From Halochromatium salexigens (lineage in GTDB: Bacteria > Pseudomonadota > Gammaproteobacteria > Chromatiales > Chromatiaceae), in contig NZ_NHSF01000005.1 of the NCBI RefSeq assembly GCF_016653295.1, positions 1-64,000 on the forward strand: a stretch of 64,000 nt of DNA, read 5' to 3'. This document shows positions 9,383-18,369 of the stretch, one piece after another. The translations under genes were made by a program, and so were the position numbers. Every line of letters begins with the position of its first letter. The first letter of the stretch is position 1. The notes beneath the pieces were generated by a model. The model was not told where the DNA came from. It saw only the letters and a list, made by a program, of their open reading frames with translations, and did no database searches.

Positions 9383-10140
9383 TCGAGCCGCCGCGCCAGC
9401 CAGTTCAAAGCGCCATCGACATCGGCGCGGCTCGACAGCGCCGGGCGTTGCGGGCGCTGCCTGATCACCACCGGAATCCCCCGCTCGCGCGCGGCCACCA
9501 GCTTGGCCGCCGTCGCCTCCCCGCCGCTGTTCTTGCAGACGATGGCGTCGATGCGATGTGCGTCGAGCAATGCCCGCTCGCTGGCCAGGTCGAACGGACC
9601 ACGGGCGAGCAGCAGCTCGGCCTGGGCGAAGGCGGGCAGTGGCTGTGGCGGGCTCACGCAGCGGATCAGGAAGTGGACCGCCGGCAGGCCAACGAAAGGC
9701 TGCAGATCCTGCCGCCCGACCGCGAGCAGCACGCGGCGCGCCCCGAGCTGCTGCAGCGTCGCGCACGCGGCCTCCCAATCATCGACCGCATGCCAGCCAG
9801 CGCCCGGTTCAGGCTGCCAGGCCGGGCGCTCCAGGCGCAGCAACGGCACGCCGAGCGCTTGGCAGGCCTCGGCCGCATGCCAGCCCATGGTCGCGGCGAA
9901 TGGATGCGTGGCGTCGATCACGGCAGCGATGCGTTGCTCACGCAGATAGTCGATCAGTCCAGCGACCCCGCCGAAGCCGCCGATGCGGGTTTCTCCGGCC
10001 GCCAGCCGTGGGCTGCTGGTGCGACCGGCGAGCGAGCTGATCACGCGCCAGCGCGCGGTGGTTGGCGCGCTCAAGGCCTCGGCCAGCGCATAACCCTCGC
10101 TGGTGCCGCCAAGGATGAGAAGGGTCTGTCGCTCAGCCAT
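9379..10140 (-). CDS. cobK: Precorrin-6A reductase
   Basis: 253 residues from the ATG at 10140; a longer in-frame start exists, but MAERQTLLILGGTSEG matches the expected N-terminus and places the nucleotide-binding LGGTSEGYALA at the very start. CobK reduces precorrin-6A with NADPH. Further family features are VIDATHPFAATM near residue 75 and VCKNSGGEATAAKL near 215. It overlaps the upstream ferredoxin-type cobZ partner by 8 bases and so belongs to the cobZ-cobK operon. Confidence 0.92.
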   Translation of the reverse strand: MAERQTLLILGGTSEGYALAEALSAPTTARWRVISSLAGRTSSPRLAAGETRIGGFGGVAGLIDYLREQRIAAVIDATHPFAATMGWHAAEACQALGVPLLRLERPAWQPEPGAGWHAVDDWEAACATLQQLGARRVLLAVGRQDLQPFVGLPAVHFLIRCVSPPQPLPAFAQAELLLARGPFDLASERALLDAHRIDAIVCKNSGGEATAAKLVAARERGIPVVIRQRPQRPALSSRADVDGALNWLARRLD

Positions 10141-11329
10141 CAGAGTCGCGCCTGTGCAGATAATGCTGGCGCTCCAGCGCATCGCGCCAGAGTGCGGCCA
10201 ACCGATAGGGGCCATGTACCAGCTTGCTGTAGGGCAGCAGCAGGAATAGCGCCAGCACCAGCCCGAGGTGCAGGATCAGCAGCAGCGCCATGGCTGCGGT
10301 CTCGCGCCAGAGCAACAGCAGCAGCCCGCTGAGCGCAACCGCACCAAGCAGCCACAACAGCGCCTGAGTGGCGCTTTGGCTGTCGGGTGCGGTCGGCTGC
10401 GGATCAGCGCGCGCGCCGAGCCATCCAAGGCCGAGCACACCGGCCAGCATGAACAGCCCGCCCAGGCTGCCGAGCAACACCGGCGCACTCCAGAGGGGAT
10501 ACGGCGCCAGGCGACCCAGCAGATGATGATAGAGCGTCGCGGTCACGGTGGCGGCAACGCTGAGCAGGACGCCATACAAGAGTGCATGGTGCCAGCGCCG
10601 ACGCCAGTGCGACGGGCGCGCGTCGAGATCGGCACAGCCGGGACCGCCCCCGTGCAGATGGCGCAGCGACAACGCCTCGCGCAGCGCGGTGGCAAGCGCT
10701 GGGAGTCGATCATCCCAAGCGGCGTCGGCAACCGCCTCGGCCGTGCCAGCGCTCGCCCGCCAGAAGCGGCGCAGCCCGACGCCGAGCGCCAGCAGCGACC
10801 AGCCCAGCGCGAGACCGGCGAGCAGCACCATCCAGCCCCAGGGCAGCACCTGATAGAAGGCCCCCGGGCCTTGGTGGACCGCCCACAGTCGCGCCACCGG
10901 CACCTCGATCAGCACCAGCGCCAGCAACGCCAGGGTCGTGATCAGCGAGGCCAACAGCGCTGCACGGTGCGGATGCGCGAACGATCGCACGAAGGGCTGT
11001 GGCCAGGCGTGCCTGGCGTAGCTCTCGGCACGGGTGCGCGCCAGCGCGCGCGGCAGATTGAGCGCGAATGGATGCGGCGGCGCGTACTGGCAGGCATAGA
11101 GGCAGCTACGGCAGTGATGGCAGAGATTGGCGAGCTGATCCCGGTCGCCGGCCGCGAGCAGCGGGCGGCGTTTTGCGGCGTCGAACACCGGGCAGAGACC
11201 ATTGCAATAACCGCAGACGTTGCAGATGTGCAGCGCGCGTCGAGTCTCGGCCTCGCCAGTCCGCTGCGGCTGCTCGACGGCAGACCGCTGAGCGGACCAG
11301 GGCGCTGGGTCGACCTCAGCCAAGGACAT
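10133..11329 (-). CDS. CobZ/TcuB-like iron-sulfur membrane protein
   Basis: 398 residues. The N-terminal part carries two ferredoxin-type cysteine clusters, CNVCGYCNGLCPV near 36-48 and CHHCRSCLYACQ near 69-80, followed by about six hydrophobic helices (from about residue 124 on). This matches TcuB/CitB and the C-terminal half of CobZ of Rhodobacter capsulatus, a flavin, heme and Fe-S protein proposed to convert precorrin-3A to precorrin-3B. Here that half is a separate gene, overlapping the flavoprotein gene by 14 bases and cobK by 8. The tricarballylate alternative is unlikely in this cobalamin operon. Confidence 0.85.
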   Translation of the reverse strand: MSLAEVDPAPWSAQRSAVEQPQRTGEAETRRALHICNVCGYCNGLCPVFDAAKRRPLLAAGDRDQLANLCHHCRSCLYACQYAPPHPFALNLPRALARTRAESYARHAWPQPFVRSFAHPHRAALLASLITTLALLALVLIEVPVARLWAVHQGPGAFYQVLPWGWMVLLAGLALGWSLLALGVGLRRFWRASAGTAEAVADAAWDDRLPALATALREALSLRHLHGGGPGCADLDARPSHWRRRWHHALLYGVLLSVAATVTATLYHHLLGRLAPYPLWSAPVLLGSLGGLFMLAGVLGLGWLGARADPQPTAPDSQSATQALLWLLGAVALSGLLLLLWRETAAMALLLILHLGLVLALFLLLPYSKLVHGPYRLAALWRDALERQHYLHRRDSDG

Positions 11330-12686
11330 CGCGCGCCGCCTCCTCCCCGGCCGCCCGTCCGGTCGCCAGCCCGATCATCAACGCCAAACCGGAGAGATAG
11401 CCGCGACTGAGCAGGTTCGGCGCCATCAGCATCCCGGCCGCGAACAGATTGTCGAGCGCTCCACCCTCGCGGAGACGCACGCGCAGCACCGCGTCGACCG
11501 CGACGCCGTGATAGGTGAAGGTGATCCCGGGGCGCATCGGATAGGCAAACAAGGGTGGCTCGAGCGGACGCACCGTCGCATTGTACGCGTTGAGCGTCTG
11601 CGTGAGTGCCGCGCCGGGAATGCCGAGCCGTTGTGCCAGCTCGGCCACGTCAGGGGCGCTGATCGGCGGATAAAACGACGGCGCTTCGAGCTGCAGCCCG
11701 CGCTGATCCAGGATCAGATAGCCGATCTGCCCTGGGAAGCCGGCGAGCCTTTGCCCCCACGCCGAGTAGCGCGTCGAGCCCGTCTCCGCGCCTTCGTCGT
11801 AGCGGCGCTGGCCGTCGCGGTCGACGACCATGCCGGCGTGCATCGAGCGCACGCGGGTGACGATGCCGCCATCATCGGCCGGTGAGCGGGCGTCGACCGC
11901 GACCAGATAGGCGGCGGCGGGATCGCCCGCCGCCGCGATGCCCTGGCTCAGCAGGCTGCGGAGCACGATGCTGGTGGCATGCGGGGTGCCACGGTTGATG
12001 AAGCCGTCGGCGCTCGCGCCCCAGTGTGTTCGCAGCCACGGCCGATCGGCTTGGGCTCCGCCTGAGCAAAGGATAGTGGCACCCGGATTGACTGTATGCA
12101 CGCTGCCCTGTGCGCTCACGCCCTGTTCGCCTCCCCGCTCGCAGCCCTGAAGCGACACATCGACCGCTTGCACAGTCCGCCCATCGACCCGGAGCGCCTC
12201 GACACTGGCCCCATAGCGAATCACGACGCCCAGCCGGGCAGCGGCTGCGTAGAGGGCATTGAGCATGGTCTTGCCCCCGCCGAGCAGGAAGGCGGTCTTG
12301 CGCGAGCGCGGCAATCCACCGCCGGCGACTGGCTGCAACGGGACGCCGAGATCGGCGAGCCACTCGGGAAGATCGCGCGAGCGCTCGATCAGCACGCGCA
12401 ACAAGGCCGGGTCCTGATCATTACCGGCGACCCTGGCTAGGTCGCGTCGGAACTCGGCCTCGGGATAAGGACCGGCCGAGAACGGCGACGGTCCTTCGTG
12501 CACATAGCGGAAGTTGCGCGAATGCCGGCTGTTGCCACCGCGCTCGCCAGCCGGCGCGCGCTCGAGCAGCAGCACCGAGGCGCCCGCGCGGCGCGCGGTG
12601 AGCGCGGCGCAGAGTGCCGCCGTGCCGCCACCGATGACCAGCACATCGGGCTGCAGGATCGCTGAACATACCGACGACAAACGCAT
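11316..12686 (-). CDS. cobZ: CobZ/TcuA-like FAD-dependent oxidoreductase
   Basis: 456 residues of the succinate dehydrogenase/fumarate reductase flavoprotein family. The Rossmann motif VLVIGGGTAALCAALTA is near residue 14, then GGNSRHSRNFRYVHEG, the family signature of TcuA and CobZ, and a C-terminal GMLMAPNLLSRGYLSG. With the Fe-S membrane partner it would form a two-subunit version of CobZ, supplying the precorrin-3B step otherwise done by CobG, which is not seen here. A Fur-type box lies 57 bases upstream of its start, shared with hemP. Function is inferred from context; TcuA is the alternative. Confidence 0.83.
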   Translation of the reverse strand: MRLSSVCSAILQPDVLVIGGGTAALCAALTARRAGASVLLLERAPAGERGGNSRHSRNFRYVHEGPSPFSAGPYPEAEFRRDLARVAGNDQDPALLRVLIERSRDLPEWLADLGVPLQPVAGGGLPRSRKTAFLLGGGKTMLNALYAAAARLGVVIRYGASVEALRVDGRTVQAVDVSLQGCERGGEQGVSAQGSVHTVNPGATILCSGGAQADRPWLRTHWGASADGFINRGTPHATSIVLRSLLSQGIAAAGDPAAAYLVAVDARSPADDGGIVTRVRSMHAGMVVDRDGQRRYDEGAETGSTRYSAWGQRLAGFPGQIGYLILDQRGLQLEAPSFYPPISAPDVAELAQRLGIPGAALTQTLNAYNATVRPLEPPLFAYPMRPGITFTYHGVAVDAVLRVRLREGGALDNLFAAGMLMAPNLLSRGYLSGLALMIGLATGRAAGEEAARDVLG

Positions 12687-12742
12687 TAGAGAGGTTGGTG
12701 GCTTGTCACATCCGCCAGAACAGGGCTTCGATTGTTTATTTT

Positions 12743-12761
12743 AATGAGAGTCGCTCTCATT
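12743..12761. promoter_or_regulatory. Fur-type operator between cobZ and hemP
   Basis: AATGAGAGTCGCTCTCATT is a perfect 8-3-8 inverted repeat closely resembling the Fur box in length and in its AATGAGA/TCTCATT arms. It sits in an AT-rich patch between two divergent starts, 57 bases from cobZ and about 100 from hemP. HemP genes are classic Fur targets. Control of the cobZ side is an inference from position. Confidence 0.75.
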
Positions 12762-12864
12762 TGTATTGCAAAAGCCTTCGAAGCCGGCTAGCATCGGGAT
12801 TGAAGCGTCCATCCGTACCGCTGTCAGCAAGCCGCCAACATCGTCGCATCCACCGGAGGTGAAC

Positions 12865-13047
12865 ATGAGTCCACGCCTGCATACCCAGTCTCCCGAGAAG
12901 ACATCCGGCGCCACTGCCGCCGCGACGGAACGCCGTCTGCAGAGCAATCAGCTGCTACAAGGCAGCCGCCGAGTGGTGATCGAGCACGGCGATGCCAGCT
13001 ACACCCTGCTGCTGACCCGCAATGACAAACTGATCCTCGTCAAATAG
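12865..13047 (+). CDS. hemP: Hemin uptake protein HemP
   Basis: 60 residues starting at an ATG preceded by a strong GGAGGTGAAC ribosome binding site, which decides against the longer in-frame start at 12766. The C-terminal half contains the family core, LLQGSRRVVIEHGD then YTLLLTRNDKLILVK. HemP/HmuP proteins are small iron-regulated proteins needed for hemin uptake gene expression in some bacteria. No hmu or TonB-dependent receptor gene is in view, so the gene is solitary. The Fur-type box upstream and the hairpin downstream suggest a monocistronic, iron-controlled unit. Confidence 0.88.
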   Translation: MSPRLHTQSPEKTSGATAAATERRLQSNQLLQGSRRVVIEHGDASYTLLLTRNDKLILVK

Positions 13048-13076
13048 CCACTCAGGCAGGCCTCACTGCTCGCGGC

Positions 13077-13106
13077 GGACTTGCCCTGGCACAGCCAGGC
13101 AAGTCC
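13077..13106 (+). terminator. Hairpin after hemP
   Basis: A stem of GGACTTGCC paired with GGCAAGTCC, extended inward by TGGC/GCCA with one bulged C and a three-base loop. There is no T-run, so it may be a Rho-dependent or processing hairpin rather than a classical terminator. Confidence 0.5.
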
Positions 13107-13202
13107 AGGCTAGACCCAGTCCAGTCAGACCCAGCAGCCTCCACCATGGTCACGGGCATCGAGCCTGCGGCTATCGGCAGCCGCAGCCACGAGCAGGACA
13201 GC

Positions 13203-14000
13203 CTAGCCCGAGCGGACGCGTCGACGCCGCCCTTCGCTTAAGCGCTGCCGCCGCAGGACCAGCGTGAAGATGGGCCCGGAGATCGCGTAGCTGAACGCCA
13301 TCAAAAACAGCAACACCGGTGGGTCGAGGACCACCAACGCGAAGCCGAGCATCAGCAGCACGACGAACATGAAGGGCACGCGTCCCTGCAGGTCCAGCAC
13401 CTTGAAGCTGTGGTAACGGAAATTGCTCACCATGAGCAAGCCGCCGCAGGCCGTGAGTAGCGCCATGAGCAGGCTGACACTCGCGCCGCTGATGCCATTA
13501 TCCGTCCCGATCCAGACCGCACCGGCGATGATCGCCGCCGCAGCCGGGCTCGGCAAGCCCTGGAACCAGCGCTTGTCGGCGATCCCGACCTGGGTGTTGA
13601 ACCTGGCCAGCCGCAGCGCCGACGCCGCCGTATAGATGAAGGCGGCGAGCCACCCGAGCTTGCCTAGCCCGGACAGCGCCCACTCATAGGCGACCAGCGC
13701 CGGCGCCACGCCGAAGGCGACCATATCCGAGAGACTGTCATACTCCGCGCCGAAATCGCTCTGCGTGTGCGTGATGCGCGCGATGCGCCCATCGAAGCCA
13801 TCGAGCACCATGGCCGCGAAGATGCCCAGGGCGGCGGCCTCGAACTGCCCTGCATTGGCCGACAGGACCGCGTAGAATCCCGCGAACAGGGCGGCGGTCG
13901 TGAACAGATTGGGCAGCAGATAGATGCCGCGATGACGGCCAGCGGGGGACGTCGGGGTGGATGGATCAATCGGGTCGGAATCGAAATCGGAATCAGCCAT
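13203..14000 (-). CDS. pssA: CDP-diacylglycerol-serine O-phosphatidyltransferase
   Basis: 265 residues from the ATG at 14000 (MADSDFDS). The reading frame continues upstream but without family similarity. The CDP-alcohol phosphatidyltransferase signature is complete: DGFDGRIAR followed after eight residues by G, then D and D ([10 protein letters not shown]), at about residues 72-96. About seven hydrophobic segments indicate an integral inner-membrane enzyme of the PssA type rather than the peripheral E. coli type. It makes phosphatidylserine from CDP-diacylglycerol and serine, the precursor of phosphatidylethanolamine. It is divergent from hoxE with a 211-base gap in which no clear promoter motif stood out. 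Confidence 0.92.
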   Translation of the reverse strand: MADSDFDSDPIDPSTPTSPAGRHRGIYLLPNLFTTAALFAGFYAVLSANAGQFEAAALGIFAAMVLDGFDGRIARITHTQSDFGAEYDSLSDMVAFGVAPALVAYEWALSGLGKLGWLAAFIYTAASALRLARFNTQVGIADKRWFQGLPSPAAAAIIAGAVWIGTDNGISGASVSLLMALLTACGGLLMVSNFRYHSFKVLDLQGRVPFMFVVLLMLGFALVVLDPPVLLFLMAFSYAISGPIFTLVLRRQRLSEGRRRRVRSG

Positions 14001-14211
14001 AAGGTTCGGCACTTGCAGAGGCCCAGCGGTCGCGTTGGGCTCACGGCCAGTATAGACGTCCGCCCTTGCACAATTGAAGGGCCTGGGCCAGTCGCAATTC
14101 TTCGCTTGGAGCTGAGTAGCAAGACGCGTTCTAATGGCGCGCGGCGATCGAGCCGGACTGAAGCCGGACTGACCGAGGTCCATCCGCGGGCACTCAACAC
14201 AGGGGCCAACC

Positions 14212-14706
14212 ATGCAGAGACAACGACCCGACCTACCCAGCACCGACAAGCGCTGGAAGCTGGTCAACGCCACCATGCGGCGCAATGGCTATGCCGAGCA
14301 TGCGCTGATCGAAGCCCTCCACAGTGTGCAGGATGCCTTCGGCTTCCTCGACACCGACGCCATGACCTTCGTCGCCGATTCGCTCGACCTGCCGCTGAGC
14401 AAAGTCTATGGGGTCGCGACCTTCTACCACCTGTTCATGCTCAAGCCCCAGGGCCGGCATACCTGCGTGGTCTGTACCGGCACGGCCTGCTACATCAAGG
14501 GGGCCGGAGCCTTGATCGAAGGCATCGAACAGCGTTTCGGCGTCAACCCCGGCGAGACCACCGAGGACAAGTCCCTGTCGGTGATGACCGCGCGCTGCGT
14601 GGGCGCTTGTGGCCTCGCGCCGGCGGTGGTGATCGATGGCAACGTGATCGGCAAGCTCGGCACCGACAAATTGGTCGAGCGTATCGAGGAGGAGACCCGC
14701 GAATGA
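14212..14706 (+). CDS. hoxE: Diaphorase [2Fe-2S] subunit, HoxE/NuoE type
   Basis: 164 residues. A helical N-terminal region is followed by [10 protein letters not shown] and a thioredoxin-like [2Fe-2S] domain with ligands in CTGTAC (residues about 88-93) and CVGACG (about 129-134). The wording of the central segment is closer to HoxE of bidirectional hydrogenases than to NuoE of complex I. It passes electrons between the HoxF flavin site and a partner module. Its TGA overlaps the hoxF ATG (ATGA). FdsG of formate dehydrogenase is a possible alternative. Confidence 0.85.
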   Translation: MQRQRPDLPSTDKRWKLVNATMRRNGYAEHALIEALHSVQDAFGFLDTDAMTFVADSLDLPLSKVYGVATFYHLFMLKPQGRHTCVVCTGTACYIKGAGALIEGIEQRFGVNPGETTEDKSLSVMTARCVGACGLAPAVVIDGNVIGKLGTDKLVERIEEETRE

Positions 14707-16331
14707 ACCTCGACGAACTCGACGAACTAGCCCGCAGCTATACCGAGGAGGCCGCTGATGTGGCCCAAGAGGTGCGCGTGTGCATGGCCGCGAGCTGCCA
14801 ATCCACCGGCGCGCAACCGGTATTGGATGCGCTGCACGAGGCGCGCGAGGCCAAGGGCGCCGACAACTGCCGCGTCAAGGGTGTCGGCTGCATGGGCCTG
14901 TGCTCGGCCGGGCCTTTGGTGAGCGTCGGTGAGCGCGATGCCGACCTCAACGCCTCCAACATCTACCGCGAGGTGAGTGCCGATCATGCCGAGGCCCTGA
15001 TCGAGGCGACCCAGGACCCGGCGGCCGCCGAGGCGAGGCTCGCCGCGCTGCACTGCCCGAGCGACCTGCCCTTCTTCGCGCGCCAGCACAAGATCGTGTT
15101 GGAACACGCCGGCGTGATCGATCCCGATAGCTTCAAGGGCTATGTCGCCGTTGGTGGCTATCGCGCCATGGTGCAGGCGCTCTCCGAGATGACCCCTGCC
15201 GAGGTCATCGCCGAGATCACCACCAGCGGCCTGCGTGGTCGCGGCGGCGGCGGCTATCCAACCGGCCTCAAATGGTCGACGGTGGCGAAGATGCCGGACG
15301 AGCAGAAGTACGTCATCTGCAACGCCGACGAGGGTGATCCAGGCGCCTTCATGGACCGCGCGATCCTCGAATCGGACCCGCATCGCCTGCTCGAAGGCAT
15401 GGCCATCGCCGCCTACGCGATCGGCGCCAACAAGGGCTACATCTATGTGCGCGCCGAGTACCCGCTCGCGGTCGAGCGCCTGAAGAACGCGATCCGCAAG
15501 GCCAAGCGCCAGGGCTTCCTCGGCCATCATATCTGCGAGACGCAGTTCAATTTCGATGTCGAGATCCGCCTCGGCGCCGGCGCCTTCGTCTGTGGCGAGG
15601 AGACCGCGCTCATGGCCTCGATCGAAGGCGGTCGCGGCCAGCCCCGCCCGCGCCCCCCTTATCCGGCCGAATCCGGCCTGTTCGGGCGGCCCACGCTGAT
15701 CAACAACGTCGAGACCTATGCCAACATCGCCCCCATCGTCAACGAGGGCGGCGACTGGTTCGCCGGCATCGGCACCGAACGCTCCAAGGGCACCAAGGTC
15801 TTCGCGCTCGCCGGCACCATCGAGAATACCGGGCTGATCGAGGTGCCGATGGGCACCCGCCTGCGCGACATCATCGAGGTGATCGGCGGTGGCATCCCCG
15901 ATGGCAAGGCGTTCAAGGCGGTACAAACCGGTGGTCCCTCGGGCGGCTGCGTGCCGGCCGAGCATCTCGACATCGGCGTCGATTACGACAGCCTCAAGAC
16001 GCTCGGCACCATGATGGGCTCGGGCGGCATGATCGTCATGGACGAGACCTCGAACATGGTCGATGTCGCGCGCTTCTTCATGGAGTTCTGCATGGACGAG
16101 TCCTGCGGTAAGTGCGTGCCCTGTCGCACCGGCACCCAGCAGATGCACGCCTTACTGGACAAGATCGCCAAGTCCACTGCCACGCGGGGCGATCTGGCGC
16201 TGCTCGAGGAACTGTGCGATGTGGTGCAGGCGACCAGCCTGTGCGGACTCGGCCAAAGCGCGCCGAATCCGGTCATGAGCACGCTGCGCTACTTCCGCGC
16301 CGAGTACGAGGACAAGCTCGCCGGCTGTTGA
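14703..16331 (+). CDS. hoxF: NADH-binding diaphorase subunit, HoxF/NuoF type
   Basis: 542 residues. An N-terminal thioredoxin-like [2Fe-2S] domain has CMAASC and CMGLC (about residues 27-65). The FMN/NADH site has [13 protein letters not shown] near 180, [13 protein letters not shown] and [13 protein letters not shown]. The C-terminal [4Fe-4S] site has [13 protein letters not shown] with a fourth Cys in SLCGLGQ. It oxidises NADH or reduces NAD with FMN. The usual partners HoxU, HoxY and HoxH do not follow; the next gene is convergent one base away. The pair may serve a hydrogenase, formate dehydrogenase or quinone module encoded elsewhere. Confidence 0.87.
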   Translation: MNLDELDELARSYTEEAADVAQEVRVCMAASCQSTGAQPVLDALHEAREAKGADNCRVKGVGCMGLCSAGPLVSVGERDADLNASNIYREVSADHAEALIEATQDPAAAEARLAALHCPSDLPFFARQHKIVLEHAGVIDPDSFKGYVAVGGYRAMVQALSEMTPAEVIAEITTSGLRGRGGGGYPTGLKWSTVAKMPDEQKYVICNADEGDPGAFMDRAILESDPHRLLEGMAIAAYAIGANKGYIYVRAEYPLAVERLKNAIRKAKRQGFLGHHICETQFNFDVEIRLGAGAFVCGEETALMASIEGGRGQPRPRPPYPAESGLFGRPTLINNVETYANIAPIVNEGGDWFAGIGTERSKGTKVFALAGTIENTGLIEVPMGTRLRDIIEVIGGGIPDGKAFKAVQTGGPSGGCVPAEHLDIGVDYDSLKTLGTMMGSGGMIVMDETSNMVDVARFFMEFCMDESCGKCVPCRTGTQQMHALLDKIAKSTATRGDLALLEELCDVVQATSLCGLGQSAPNPVMSTLRYFRAEYEDKLAGC

Positions 16332-16332
16332 C

Positions 16333-17100
16333 TCAGTTGATCGGTTTGGGCGGTTGCAGCTTGAACATAGGCTGGCTGTTCGGTCCACTACTATGCAAGC
16401 CAGGATCCAAGGCGCGATCGGACAGGGTTGGGCGAATCCGCAAGCGCAGTCGAGGAGGTTGGATCAGGCGCGAACCGCGAGCCGGTTCGCTCGCCTTAGC
16501 CATCGCTGGCGTGAGGCTGATCCCCGTCATTGCCCGTGCTTCCTGCGAATGCGGGGCGATGTCTTTTCTGCGCAGATAGGTCGTCAGCACCCGGTAGGTA
16601 TAGCGTTGCGTCTCCGGATAAGTGATGAATCCATTATGACGGCTCAACGCGCCCTCGCCGGCGTTATAGGCCATCACCGCCTTACCAATTCCGAATTGCC
16701 CGAGCAGCCGTTTCAGATGCCTAACGCCAGTGCGGACATTGATTTCCGGGTCGAACAGCGCCTCGATCGAGTGGACCCCATAGTCGGCCGCCGTCTCTGG
16801 CATGACCTGCATCAACCCGACCGCACCTACTCGAGACACGGCATGGGGATCATAGCCAGACTCCGCAATCACCACGGCATCGACGAGATCAACCTCAACA
16901 CCGTACTGTTTGGCCGTGCGCTCCACCAAGGCCTTGAGCGCCGCGCGACTGGGCACGGCCCCGGCGGGAGGCGTCGGCAAAGGGGACGCGGCCGAACCAT
17001 CGTCGGTGGCCGCCTTCGCCTGCGCGAGACCGGCAACGGCAACGCTCGCGGCGAGGCCGATGACAACGATGAGCATCAGATTGGTAACAAACCATCGCAT
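16333..17100 (-). CDS. Secreted lytic transglycosylase (SLT family)
   Basis: 255 residues with an N-terminal hydrophobic segment (about 6-28) that reads as a signal peptide or anchor. The SLT domain is complete: catalytic Glu in VIAESGYDPHAVS near residue 80, GAVGLMQVMPETA near 92, and VMAYNAGEGAL near 142, then YPETQRYTYRVL. It cleaves peptidoglycan glycan strands to anhydro-muropeptides. The last about 60 residues are basic and Pro-rich without known motif. It is convergent with hoxF, one base apart. The precise class (MltC/E-like versus others) was not resolved. Confidence 0.87.
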   Translation of the reverse strand: MRWFVTNLMLIVVIGLAASVAVAGLAQAKAATDDGSAASPLPTPPAGAVPSRAALKALVERTAKQYGVEVDLVDAVVIAESGYDPHAVSRVGAVGLMQVMPETAADYGVHSIEALFDPEINVRTGVRHLKRLLGQFGIGKAVMAYNAGEGALSRHNGFITYPETQRYTYRVLTTYLRRKDIAPHSQEARAMTGISLTPAMAKASEPARGSRLIQPPRLRLRIRPTLSDRALDPGLHSSGPNSQPMFKLQPPKPIN

Positions 17101-17350
17101 TGCAGCATACCCTAAGGATGATGAGAAATAGCATCAGCAGCCACCTATGACCGGCGATCGCGCACTGGCAGCGAGGGCAGCGATGCTGCGATACTTCACC
17201 GTCGATCATACAGGCTGTGATGGCACGACCCTAGCACTCACGGCAACGCCGAGCATCGCCTTTGGGGGTTGTCACAACCTTGGCGAGCGATCCTCGCTTA
17301 GCCAGACCAACGAGACGCCCGGCCCTGACGCATAGCGCACGATACGCACG

Positions 17351-18292
17351 ATGAGCGACAAGATCCCAAATGGAACCATCGCCGAGGTGCAGGGCCAGCG
17401 CCGCATCCATTACGACGGTTACTGGATCAAATACTATGAGCCACCGCCGGAAACCTTAGCCGCTAAGAAAGCCTTGATCGAGGCCTTGACCCGCCGCCTG
17501 TTCAATCACGTTGAGCACGGCATCAACATCCCCGGCATCCGGCTCGCCGAAGCGCGCGCCGCCTATGAGGCCGAAACCAACCCAGAGCGCAAGCGGGTCA
17601 ACGGTGCGATGCTCGCCGGTGCGCTGTTTAACCGCGCCGCGACCATCTTCACCAAACTGGTCGAACTGCAGGCCGACGGCGTTGAGATCGAGCCCGACGA
17701 CGCGCTCATGCGCGAATGCGGCGACTACCTGCTCGAAGCCCTGGATCTCGGCCACATGGTGCGCCATCGCGGCGGCGACGAGGGCATCGACGAACTCTGG
17801 GGTGAACCATTCAAGGCCTTCAGCCAGCCGATCTCGGCCTTCTATGAGAGCCGCTACCTCAAGATCGCGATGACCATGCGCGATGTCGATCGCATCACCG
17901 CCACCTTGACCACCACGTTCGAGGGCAGCACCCAGGTGAGCGGGTTGGCGCCACTGCTGGCCGAGCTGAGCGAGTCCGCCAAGCGCAAATGCGAGATCCT
18001 GCGGACCGATCCAGCCATCTTCGATGTCTGGCCAGCCTTCGTCGTCGCTGGCGATGGCCTGCGCAATATCCAACCCAACCTGCCGCCGGCGCCCTCGGCG
18101 GCCGAGGTCCACGAAGCTCAAGAAGGCAATCGCATCCTAAAGTCCAGCACCGCCCTCGTAAGCCACATGGTTCGCGCTCGCGCACCGATGCCTAAGAGTT
18201 GCCGCGAACTCATCGATACCTGCCATCAATTCCGACGCGCCTTCATCGAGCCGCGGCTGCGCCGGGAACAGCAGTCCGGCTCACCCGGTTAA
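17351..18292 (+). CDS. Protein of unknown function next to the MoxR-VWA cluster
   Basis: 313 residues that I do not recognise. It begins with a short segment rich in aromatic residues (YDGYWIKYYEPP, about 20-32), followed by long amphipathic helices and no membrane segment, signal peptide or Cys cluster, so a soluble cytoplasmic helical protein is likely. A Glu/Ala-rich stretch around 70-80 could form a coiled coil. It converges on the VWA gene. Whether it belongs functionally with the MoxR cluster is unknown; its position is the only hint. A 250-base gap precedes it without a clear promoter. Confidence 0.7.
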   Translation: MSDKIPNGTIAEVQGQRRIHYDGYWIKYYEPPPETLAAKKALIEALTRRLFNHVEHGINIPGIRLAEARAAYEAETNPERKRVNGAMLAGALFNRAATIFTKLVELQADGVEIEPDDALMRECGDYLLEALDLGHMVRHRGGDEGIDELWGEPFKAFSQPISAFYESRYLKIAMTMRDVDRITATLTTTFEGSTQVSGLAPLLAELSESAKRKCEILRTDPAIFDVWPAFVVAGDGLRNIQPNLPPAPSAAEVHEAQEGNRILKSSTALVSHMVRARAPMPKSCRELIDTCHQFRRAFIEPRLRREQQSGSPG

Positions 18293-18369
18293 GCGCACCA
18301 GCGGCCTGGCCTGCTGGCGCAGGCGTTCTGCCGCGAGTTGAAGCAGCGTTGCCTCAACGCCGAGTCGCA

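Noticed and set aside
10268-11410. Long plus-strand frame antisense to the cobZ Fe-S gene
   Set aside because: Composition is Gln/Arg/Ala-rich without domains, as expected opposite a high-GC gene; the minus-strand frame has clear motifs.
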